The notes under the pieces were generated by a model that saw nothing but the letters and a program-made list of their open reading frames with translations, had not been told where the DNA came from and searched no databases. Positions 25,276 to 32,195 of a DNA stretch of 64,000 bases are shown here, in pieces. Position 1 is the first letter of the stretch. The number at the start of each line of letters is the position of its first letter. The position numbers and the translations under genes are program-made. The DNA is from Halomonas aestuarii (GTDB lineage: Bacteria > Pseudomonadota > Gammaproteobacteria > Pseudomonadales > Halomonadaceae): positions 3,479,892 to 3,543,891 of the forward strand of contig NZ_CP018139.1 of the NCBI RefSeq assembly GCF_001886615.1. The letters run 5' to 3'.

Positions 25276-25311
25276 TGCTCGATGTAGCCGGCGACCTTGT
25301 CGCGGTGGCCG
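25276..25311. pseudogene. fragment matching the mmsA gene
   Basis: The 36 bases 25276-25311 match 26980-27015 inside mmsA at 34 positions and in the same orientation. In the same reading frame they encode RDKVAGYIEQ, as in MmsA. The match ends abruptly on both sides. It is probably the scar of a lost copy or of a recombination event. Confidence 0.6.
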
Positions 25312-25344
25312 CCCGTCCGCAACCACTGAGGTTGGGCGGCAACT

Positions 25345-25740
25345 CTAGTAGTTAACGAGGAGTTGCCACGCCAGAGTGGCTTGCGCGAAAAAGCCGACGG
25401 CGAACGCAAGCGTGCGAACCCATGGAATGGCGAACGTGTATGCGAGTACGTGCACCACGCGCGCCCAGAAGTACACCGCACATGCCGTGGCCGTGGCACC
25501 GCCGCTGATACCAGCAGCTTGCGCCGCAAGCACCAGAGCAGCAAATACAACCAAATTCTCGACGGCATTGGCATGAGCCTTCATCAATCGGGTGGCCCAC
25601 GCGGACTGTGGTCTCGGGTTCGCGGGGTAGCCCACCGCGTCGGAGAGACCTCGTACAAGGATGCGGTCCAGAATGTAGGGAACCCACATCAACCCGGTTA
25701 TTGCCGTTACCAACGTGAGATACAACAGCTCACTCTGCAT
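25345..25740 (-). CDS. MAPEG family membrane protein
   Basis: The 131-residue membrane protein has four predicted helices. 'RLMKAHANAVENLVVFAALVL' and 'YFWARVVHVLAYTFAIPWVRT' are typical of MAPEG (membrane-associated eicosanoid/glutathione metabolism) proteins. The bacterial members have unknown substrates; some use glutathione. AAGGAGAAGATC lies just before the ATG. Confidence 0.85.
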   Translation of the reverse strand: MQSELLYLTLVTAITGLMWVPYILDRILVRGLSDAVGYPANPRPQSAWATRLMKAHANAVENLVVFAALVLAAQAAGISGGATATACAVYFWARVVHVLAYTFAIPWVRTLAFAVGFFAQATLAWQLLVNY

Positions 25741-25918
25741 GATCTTCTCCTTCTTATTTTTGACGTACGACTATCACCTTCCCGGCCGTCGTGACCTACC
25801 AGGAATCACGCCCCAACCCTGTGCAGAAATACGCTTCAGTGTCCCTTAATCTAGCGTGTCTTCGCGTCGATTGACGTGGCACTTCATTGACCAGGCGGAC
25901 GACGCTGTGGCCCCGGGC

Positions 25919-26335
25919 CTAGGCATCCTCATCGCCTGGGCCGATCCAGAACAAGGGGTTGTAGGCCACCTCCCAGAGGTGGCCGTCGGGATCGGCGAAG
26001 TAGCCGGAATAGCCGCCCCAGAAGACCTTCTGGGCGGGCTTGACCAGGGTGGCGCCGGCGGCCACCGCCTGGGCGAGCAGTGCGTCGACCTCAGCCTCGG
26101 AGCCGAGGTTATGCGCCAGGGTCACCCCGCTAAAGCCGCTGCCCTCGGCCGGCACACCGGCGTCCTCGGCAAGCGCATTGCGGCCATAGAGCCCCAGCCA
26201 GCTGCCGTTGAGCGGAAAGAAGGCCACCTCGGGGGGCGAGTCCCTGCGCGGCAGGCCCAGGCCCTGCTCGTAGAAGCGGATCGCGCGCGCCAGGTCGCTG
26301 ACGCCGAGGGTGATCATGCTGATTCTGGGCTTCAT
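25919..26335 (-). CDS. VOC family (glyoxalase/bleomycin-resistance-like) protein
   Basis: The 138-residue protein has the paired beta-alpha-beta-beta-beta units of the vicinal oxygen chelate fold: 'ISMITLGVSDLARAIRFYEQGLGLP' and, near the end, 'YSGYFADPDGHLWEVAYNP' with the metal-ligand Glu. The substrate is unknown. The ATG at 26335 has GGGGGAG upstream; the frame extends 23 codons further. Confidence 0.85.
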   Translation of the reverse strand: MKPRISMITLGVSDLARAIRFYEQGLGLPRRDSPPEVAFFPLNGSWLGLYGRNALAEDAGVPAEGSGFSGVTLAHNLGSEAEVDALLAQAVAAGATLVKPAQKVFWGGYSGYFADPDGHLWEVAYNPLFWIGPGDEDA

Positions 26336-26423
26336 GTGGCCGGCTCCCCCACGTGGCCTGACACCTTTTCCCTTCAGGGTGGTTGGCCAGGCGAGGCGGC
26401 ACAAGGCCCGCTTTGTGAGGGGA

Positions 26424-26460
26424 AACGAAAACGCCCGCCCCGGTTAGCCGGGGCGGGCGT
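26424..26460 (-). terminator. Rho-independent terminator after mmsA
   Basis: ACGCCCGCCCCGG (26431-26443) and CCGGGGCGGGCGT (26448-26460) form a perfect 13-bp stem with a TTAG loop. Read on the minus strand it is followed by TTTTCGTTT. Confidence 0.9.
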
Positions 26461-26501
26461 GGTCGTCAGCGTCTCGCGTCGGCTATCTATCTGGGAAAAC
26501 C

Positions 26502-27989
26502 CTAGGACGGGAAGCTGAACTGGGCGCTCTCCTGGGCGCTGCGCTTGGGCCAGCGCTGGGAGACCGACTTGCGGCGGGTGTAGAAGCGCACGGCATCCGG
26601 GCCGTAGGCGTGCAGGTCGCCGAACAGCGAGTCCTTCCAACCACCGAAGCTGTGGAAGGCCACCGGTACCGGCAACGGCACGTTGATGCCCACCATGCCG
26701 ACCTCGATGGCGTCGCTGAAGCGGCGCCCGGCCTCGCCGTCGCGGGTGAACACGCAGGTGCCGTTGCCGTACTGGTGGGCGTTGATCAGCGCGATGGCCT
26801 CCTCGAAGGTCTCGACGCGCACCACGCACAGCACCGGGCCGAAGATCTCGTCGCGATAGATGCTCATCTCCGGGGTGACCCGGTCGAACAGGGTCGCGCC
26901 GAGGAAGTAGCCGGGCGAGCTGTCGACCAGCGGGTGGGTGCGGCCGTCGACCACCAGCTCGGCGCCGGCGGTGGCCCCCTGCTCGATGTAGCCTGCGACC
27001 TTGTCGCGCTGGCCGGCGTTGATCAGCGCGCCCATGTCGAGGCCCTTCTCGGTGCCGGGGCCGATCCTGAGTTCGCGGGCCTGGCCGGCCAGGCGCTCGA
27101 CCAGGGCGTCGGCGGTCTCATCGCCCACGCACACGGCCACCGAGATCGCCATGCAGCGCTCGCCGGCGCTGCCGTAGGCGGCGCCGATCAGGGTGCTGGC
27201 GGCATTGTCCAGATCCGCGTCGGGCAGCACCACGGCATGGTTCTTGGCCCCGCCGAGGGCCTGCACGCGCTTGCCCTGGCGGGTGCCGCCCTCGTAGATC
27301 TTGCGCGCCACCGGGGTGGAGCCGACGAAGGAGAGCGCGCGGACCTCCGGCGCCTCGATCAGCGCGTCGACGGCCTCGCGATCGCCGTGCACCACGCTGA
27401 ACAGCCCCTCGGGCAGGCCCGCCTCGTCGAGCAGCTCGGCCATCTTCACGGCCGCCGAGGGCGCCTGCTCGGAGGGCTTCAGGATGAAGGCGTTGCCGCA
27501 GGCCAGCGCCATCGGATACATCCACAGCGGCACCATGGCCGGGAAGTTGAAGGGCGTGATGCCGGCGACGATGCCCAGCGGCTGGTGGTTCGACCAGGTG
27601 TCGATGCCCGGGCCGGCATTGTGGGAGTACTCGCCCTTGAGCAGCTCCGGCACGCCGCAGGCGTACTCGACGTTCTCGATGCCGCGCTTGAGCTCGCCCA
27701 TGGCGTCTTCCAGCACCTTGCCGTGCTCCTCGCTGACCAGCGCGCAGATCTCGTCGGCATCGCGCTCGAGCAGGGTCTTGAAGCGGTACATCACCTGGGC
27801 GCGCCGGGCCGGCGGCGTGTCGCGCCAGGCGGGCTGGGCCTCGCGGGCGGCCTCGATGGCGTGCTGCACGGTGCCGGTATCGGCCATGGCCACGCAGCGC
27901 ACCGGCTCGGCGGTGGCCGGGTTCAGCACCTCGAGGGTGCGTTCGCTGGCGACGGCATTTCCGGCGATGTGATGGTTCAGGGTCTGCAT
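26502..27989 (-). CDS. mmsA: (methyl)malonate-semialdehyde dehydrogenase, CoA-acylating
   Basis: The 495-residue aldehyde dehydrogenase has the MmsA-specific 'GGAKNHAVVLPDAD' where ordinary family members have a catalytic Glu, N148 in GITPFNFPAM and the catalytic C279 in GERCMA. It makes propionyl-CoA or acetyl-CoA from methylmalonate or malonate semialdehyde, in valine or beta-alanine/3-hydroxypropionate breakdown. The close relative DddC works after DMSP cleavage. It lies 69 bases after the DddP-like gene in the same direction, so the two are probably co-transcribed. A strong terminator follows. Confidence 0.9.
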   Translation of the reverse strand: MQTLNHHIAGNAVASERTLEVLNPATAEPVRCVAMADTGTVQHAIEAAREAQPAWRDTPPARRAQVMYRFKTLLERDADEICALVSEEHGKVLEDAMGELKRGIENVEYACGVPELLKGEYSHNAGPGIDTWSNHQPLGIVAGITPFNFPAMVPLWMYPMALACGNAFILKPSEQAPSAAVKMAELLDEAGLPEGLFSVVHGDREAVDALIEAPEVRALSFVGSTPVARKIYEGGTRQGKRVQALGGAKNHAVVLPDADLDNAASTLIGAAYGSAGERCMAISVAVCVGDETADALVERLAGQARELRIGPGTEKGLDMGALINAGQRDKVAGYIEQGATAGAELVVDGRTHPLVDSSPGYFLGATLFDRVTPEMSIYRDEIFGPVLCVVRVETFEEAIALINAHQYGNGTCVFTRDGEAGRRFSDAIEVGMVGINVPLPVPVAFHSFGGWKDSLFGDLHAYGPDAVRFYTRRKSVSQRWPKRSAQESAQFSFPS

Positions 27990-28058
27990 CGGGGAATGAC
28001 TCCAACCTTGGGTCGTGTTCTCGGTGCGGGGTTCGTCGTTCGGGTCCGTCGCGCGCGG

Positions 28059-29348
28059 TCAGACCTGGCGGCCCAGCAGGGCCTCGTCGAAGGGATAGCG
28101 GGAGAGCTTCTCGATGCCGGTCTCGGTCACCAGCACCTCCTCCTCGAGCTTGACGCCGTCGGCGGCGCCGACCTCGCCGATGTAGCTCTCCACCGAGACC
28201 ACCATGCCCGGCTCCAGGATGCCGTCCTTGGAGAAGCGATCGAAGTCCATGTGGTGGGCGACCAGCGGTGTCTCGCCGTGCATGCCGACACCGTGGATGA
28301 TCGACGGGTAGCGGCGGTCCAGGAAGCGCTCGGGGATCTTCCAGGCGTTTTCAGCGATCTCGCGGTAGCTCATGCCGGGCTTGAGGATCGACATGTTGTG
28401 ATGCACCTGGTCGTAAGCCATCTGGTAGAGGCTCTGCTGGTAGGCGCTGGGGCGGCCCGGCCCGACGTGGAAGGTGCGCGAGAAGTCGGAGTAGTAGCCG
28501 TGGCAGCCGATGGTATCGGTGTCGAGGGCGATCAGCTCGCCGGGACGCACCACGCGGTCGCTGGCCTCATTGAACCAGGGGTTGGTGCGCGGCCCGGACG
28601 ACAGCAGGCGCGTCTCGATGAACTCGCCGCCCTGCTGGATGACGTTGCCGTAGAGGATGGCGAACAGCTCGGTCTCGGTGATCCCCGGCTTGATGGCGGC
28701 CTCCACCTCGGCCACCGCTGCCTCTGAGCCGGCCATCGACTGGGCCAGGCAGGCGATCTCCTCCGGGGTCTTGATGCGCCGGCAGTGCAGAGTGTCCTGC
28801 ATGCAGTCGAAGACCTCGAGGCCCTGGGCCTCCAGCGAGCGGGCCAGGTTCAGCGCGCAGCGGTCCAGGCCGATCTTCTTGTTACCGCGGCCGTGCTCCT
28901 CCATCAGCTCGGCGATCTCGACGCCGAAGGGATCGGAGGAGAGGTTGTCGCGCTGGTTGACCGCCGACCAAACCACCTTGGAGGTGCGCGACTCGTCGAT
29001 AGTCTCGAGCCAGGTGGAGACGTGGGCGCTGCCCGGGTACTCGAAGAGGATCACCGGGCCCTCGAGCGGCACGAAGATGTAGCGGGTGGAGTTGCGCAGG
29101 AAGTAGCCGAACATGTTGCGCGAGCCGGTGGCGTAGCGCTGGTTGTAGGGGTCGAACAGCACCACGGCGCCGTAGCCCTGCTCGGCCATCATCGCCCGCA
29201 GGCGCTGAAGGCGCCCGGCGCGAAGCTGCACCGGGTCGAAGGCGGTGGGGATGCTGTCGCCATTACCTACCGGGGCAGAAGGCACCACCGGGATGGAAGC
29301 GGGTTCGTTGTCGGTCAGGCGTTCGAAGTCGACGATGCTCATGGTCAC
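28059..29348 (-). CDS. M24 family metalloenzyme, DddP-like (DMSP lyase or Xaa-Pro-type hydrolase)
   Basis: A 429-residue pita-bread-fold protein. The metal-binding residues are D276, D278, D288, H352, E387 and E402. Their spacing (+2, +10, +64, +35, +15) is exactly that reported for DddP, the DMSP lyase of Roseobacter-type bacteria (D295, D297, D307, H371, E406, E421). Ordinary Xaa-Pro aminopeptidases lack the first Asp and use a D-to-D spacing of 11. I infer a DddP-like enzyme, but other M24 hydrolases such as ectoine hydrolase or creatinase relatives are not excluded. The gene sits between a 2OG-Fe(II) oxygenase and mmsA on the same strand. Confidence 0.7.
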   Translation of the reverse strand: MTMSIVDFERLTDNEPASIPVVPSAPVGNGDSIPTAFDPVQLRAGRLQRLRAMMAEQGYGAVVLFDPYNQRYATGSRNMFGYFLRNSTRYIFVPLEGPVILFEYPGSAHVSTWLETIDESRTSKVVWSAVNQRDNLSSDPFGVEIAELMEEHGRGNKKIGLDRCALNLARSLEAQGLEVFDCMQDTLHCRRIKTPEEIACLAQSMAGSEAAVAEVEAAIKPGITETELFAILYGNVIQQGGEFIETRLLSSGPRTNPWFNEASDRVVRPGELIALDTDTIGCHGYYSDFSRTFHVGPGRPSAYQQSLYQMAYDQVHHNMSILKPGMSYREIAENAWKIPERFLDRRYPSIIHGVGMHGETPLVAHHMDFDRFSKDGILEPGMVVSVESYIGEVGAADGVKLEEEVLVTETGIEKLSRYPFDEALLGRQV

Positions 29349-29405
29349 GTTCTCTGTGGATTCGCGGGAAATTCGAGGTATGTCGGGGTGGAGGCGTCGC
29401 AGCCC

Positions 29406-30287
29406 TCAGTCGGCCAGGCTGTCGCTGCGCTCCATGCCTTCCTCGAGCAGGCGCTCGTGCACGGGGGCCATGCGCCCGAAGATGCGCCGGGCGCGCTCGG
29501 GGCGACCGATGAAGCCCGGCTCCTTGGCATAGGCGAAGATCACGGTGTGGCGCTCCTTGTCGCCCTCCACCGGGGTCACCCGGTGCAGCGAGTAGCGGCC
29601 GAAGAAGATCTGCAGGTCGCCCGGCTGCAGGTCGAGGGCCTTGAGTCGCGACCGGTCACCGTCGATGACCCGCTCGACTTCCTCGAAGTTCTCGCCCTTG
29701 GGGCTGCGGATGCCCGGAGCGTACTCGAAGCGCCCGCCGCCATGCGACTGGCGAGTCATCATGGTGACGATGAACTCGTTGGTGTCGTAGTGCCAGGGGT
29801 GCTGGCAGCCCTCCCGCAGCACGTTGACGACCAGGTCGGCCAGGGGATCGGCATACTGGTAGATCTCGTCCATGCCCACCACGCTGGCGATGAACTGCTG
29901 GAACCCGGTGTGGGAATAGACCTGGCGGATGATGGTGTCGTCATCGATGCGGTCGCCGGCGACGAAGCCGTTGGTGCGATCGTCGAAGCGGTTCTTGGGG
30001 TGCGAGGCCTGCAGGCTCGGGTCACCGTCGCTGTTGTAGGGGTTGGTCTCGGTCTGGTTGTAGTGCGCCTGCGGCGACAGCCGTTCGGTCTCGCGCTCCA
30101 GCCGCGCCAGGGCCTCGTCGGGGACGAACCCCTTGAGCACCACGCAGCCGTCCAGGCCGAGCTGTTGCCGGCACTCGGCGATCAGTTCACGTCCGCGGTC
30201 ACCCTCCAGGTGGTGGATCGGGTAACGTTCCAGGTCGATCAAACCGTGAAGTGAGGTATCGTCTTCCTGAATGCGGGTGCTGTGCAT
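29406..30287 (-). CDS. 2-oxoglutarate/Fe(II) oxygenase, BesD/ArpA-like
   Basis: The 293-residue enzyme has an HxD metal motif at H166-Y167-D168 (HPWHYDTNEFIVTMM), the distal His at 235 (FGRYSLHRVTPV) and a 2OG-binding Arg near 246. The region SHGGGRFEYAPGIRSP and the PGDLQIFFGRYSLHRV stretch resemble the BesD/HalD group, which acts on free amino acids. Its Asp in the HxD motif indicates hydroxylation, since the halogenases have Gly there. Substrate is not known. It is the first gene of a three-gene minus-strand run and is divergent from a LysR gene. Confidence 0.75.
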   Translation of the reverse strand: MHSTRIQEDDTSLHGLIDLERYPIHHLEGDRGRELIAECRQQLGLDGCVVLKGFVPDEALARLERETERLSPQAHYNQTETNPYNSDGDPSLQASHPKNRFDDRTNGFVAGDRIDDDTIIRQVYSHTGFQQFIASVVGMDEIYQYADPLADLVVNVLREGCQHPWHYDTNEFIVTMMTRQSHGGGRFEYAPGIRSPKGENFEEVERVIDGDRSRLKALDLQPGDLQIFFGRYSLHRVTPVEGDKERHTVIFAYAKEPGFIGRPERARRIFGRMAPVHERLLEEGMERSDSLAD

Positions 30288-30392
30288 GTCTCTGCTCCTG
30301 CCTGATCAATGACGTATGGACAGGGTAGAGAGGGGAGTTTGATAATAGAAATGAATGGTTCAGATACAACGCATTGCAAGGGCTCATAGATC
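30288..30392. promoter_or_regulatory. divergent promoter region between the oxygenase and LysR genes
   Basis: The 105-bp gap is AT-rich in its middle (TTTGATAATAGAAATGAAT) compared with its neighbours. LysR regulators usually bind such divergent regions, so it probably holds control sites for both genes. No exact operator can be assigned. Confidence 0.4.
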
Positions 30393-31277
30393 ATGGACAC
30401 CGACCTGCTCCGCGCCTTTGTCACGGTGGCCGAGTGCGAGGGCTTCAGCGCCGCCGGCAAGATCCTGCATCGCACCCAGTCGGCGGTCAGCCTGCAGATC
30501 AAGAGGCTCGAGGACCAGATGGGCGAATCGCTGTTCGAACGCACCAGCCGCAGCGTGGTGCTGACCACGCCGGGGGGCCGCCTGCTGCCCTACGCCCGCC
30601 ATATCCTCAAGTTGCAGGACGAGGCGCACCGCGTGATGGGGGTGGAGCGCCAGGGCGAGCTGATCCGCCTGGGGACCTCGGAGGAACAGGCCAGCACCTA
30701 CCTGCCGGAGCTGCTGCCGCGCTTCGCCGCCCTCCATCCCGAGGTGCGCCTCGAGGTGATGTGCGGCATCAGCGGCTCGCTGGTGCATGATTTCCAGGAG
30801 GGCCTGCTGGACGCCGCCCTGGTGGTGCGCCACGGCCCGACCCAGACCGGGCAGCTGCTGGGGCGAGAGCCCATGGTGTGGGTGGTAGCCGAGGGCGCTT
30901 CCCTCGCCGACTGGGAGACCCTGCCGCTGGCCCTCAACCCGGAGGGTTGCATCTTCCGGGCCCATGCCTTCGCGGCGCTCGGCACGTCGGAGTGGCGCTG
31001 GGACGTCCGCTACTCCAGCCAGTCGCCCACCGGCATCAACCTGCCGGTGCAGGCGGGCCTGGCGGCCACGGTCAAGACACCGCGCAGCGTCCCCGACGGC
31101 TGCCGCATCGTTGGCGACGACGAGGGCCTCCCTCCCCTGGGGCATGTCGAGATCGAACTTCATCGCACCCCGGGCCACGCCAGCGATGCCTTCACCGCCT
31201 TCTGCGACGAGCTGGAGGCGATCGTCACCGGCAACGCCGCCCTGGAATCCTTCGACTACGTGGCGGGCGACGGCTGA
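30393..31277 (+). CDS. LysR family transcriptional regulator
   Basis: The 294-residue protein has the LysR helix-turn-helix at residues 2-60 (FVTVAECEGFSAAGKILHR, then TQSAVSLQIKRLEDQMGESLFE) and an effector domain. It is divergent from the oxygenase/M24/mmsA genes and probably controls them. A degraded partial copy of this gene lies about 540 bp downstream of its own end (31820-32010). Confidence 0.9.
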   Translation: MDTDLLRAFVTVAECEGFSAAGKILHRTQSAVSLQIKRLEDQMGESLFERTSRSVVLTTPGGRLLPYARHILKLQDEAHRVMGVERQGELIRLGTSEEQASTYLPELLPRFAALHPEVRLEVMCGISGSLVHDFQEGLLDAALVVRHGPTQTGQLLGREPMVWVVAEGASLADWETLPLALNPEGCIFRAHAFAALGTSEWRWDVRYSSQSPTGINLPVQAGLAATVKTPRSVPDGCRIVGDDEGLPPLGHVEIELHRTPGHASDAFTAFCDELEAIVTGNAALESFDYVAGDG

Positions 31278-31306
31278 ACGGGCAAGCCCGGCGACAGGCA
31301 ACGAAA

Positions 31307-31329
31307 AGACCCCGGCGCTGCCGGGGTCT
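31307..31329 (-). terminator. Rho-independent terminator
   Basis: AGACCCCGGC (31307-31316) and GCCGGGGTCT (31320-31329) form a perfect 10-bp stem with a GCT loop. On the minus strand TTTTCGTT follows, so it ends the acidic-repeat gene; it may also stop the LysR transcript. Confidence 0.85.
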
Positions 31330-31354
31330 CGATCCACCTCACGACCGGTGAAGG

Positions 31355-31648
31355 TTATTCCTGACTGGCGGCATCCACGCCGCTGTCCGGTGCGACCTCG
31401 CCCTCGTCCAGGGACGCATCGTCCGGGCTTTCGACATCCACCTCATTGGCGCTGTCGACACCGCCATCCTCGACCACGGCCCCGTCTCTCAGGAGAGCGT
31501 CATCGGGGGATGCCATCTCGCTGACCTCGTTCGCGGAGTCAACGCCGGTCGGGTCGGCCATGTCCTCGTTGTGATCCTCGGCCAGGGCGGCGCCCGACAT
31601 CATCAGCAGCAGCGTCAGGGCTGAGGCAAGGATCACGTTGCGCGTCAT
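31355..31648 (-). CDS. secreted small acidic protein with internal repeat
   Basis: The 97-residue protein has a signal peptide (VILASALTLLLMMSGAALA), then about two and a half copies of a 27-28-residue acidic unit: GVDSANEV, SPDDA, GAVVEDG; then GVDSANEV, SPDDA, GEVAPDS; then GVDAASQE. The mature part has many Asp/Glu and almost no basic residues. The function is unknown; such acidic extracytoplasmic proteins may bind Ca2+. It has its own terminator. Confidence 0.7.
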   Translation of the reverse strand: MTRNVILASALTLLLMMSGAALAEDHNEDMADPTGVDSANEVSEMASPDDALLRDGAVVEDGGVDSANEVDVESPDDASLDEGEVAPDSGVDAASQE

Positions 31649-31819
31649 GATGAACCTCTCATTCCATGAATGGCTTTTTCATGCATCCGCAATCCTATAC
31701 GAATGCTATACACAACCTGTCCAAAAGTTGGATAGGCCGCAACCCCATCGTCCTCGGGGTACCACGACGCCCCCTGCGACAATGCACCGACCTCCAGAGT
31801 TCCAGACAGGCGGGCATCG

Positions 31820-32010
31820 CCCGCGAATCCCTGTACAAACGCACCAGCCGCAGCGCAGCGTTGACCATGCCGGGTGGCCGCCTGCTGCTCTGCTAGCCAT
31901 ATCCTCAAGCAGCAGGACGAGTTGCGCTGCGTGACGGGGGGGAAGCGCCAGGGCGAGCTGATTGGATGGAGAACCGCAGAGGAGCCAGCGAGCACCTCAC
32001 TCTCCCAGTA
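31820..32010 (+). pseudogene. decayed partial copy of the neighbouring LysR gene
   Basis: The stretch matches the LysR gene at about 30525-30715: shared blocks include CGCACCAGCCGCAGCG, GGCCGCCTGCTGC, CCATATCCTCAAG, GCAGGACGAG and GCGCCAGGGCGAGCTGAT. It covers roughly codons 44-105, has stops in frame (TAG in CTCTGCTAGCC) and lacks both ends. It is a duplicated fragment, not a functional gene. The rest of 31649-32195 holds no other gene. Confidence 0.75.
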
Positions 32011-32195
32011 GAGATCACCGTGCTTGCGACGGTTGAGAAGCTCGCCCCGAGGCGGCGTCGAGGCTGGCATCACCGGATGGATGCAATGCCGAAGGAGGGT
32101 TAGAAAAGCGGTGAAAAAATCGCAGGAATAGGGTCGTATGTTAGGACGAACGGATCTAAGTTGTTCGTGAGGTACTTTTCCACAGGAATAACAAG

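Noticed and set aside
26610..28727. 705-codon open frame opposite mmsA and the M24 gene
   Set aside because: It is an antisense shadow caused by high GC and codon bias of two real genes; the composition (AHG/VDQ runs) is typical of such shadows.
28059..29348. Firm naming of the M24 gene as dddP
   Set aside because: The ligand spacing agrees, but sequence alone cannot separate DddP from related M24 enzymes, so no gene symbol is given.
28785..30254. 489-codon open frame opposite the M24 and oxygenase genes
   Set aside because: It is a shadow of two well-supported genes with clear catalytic motifs on the other strand.
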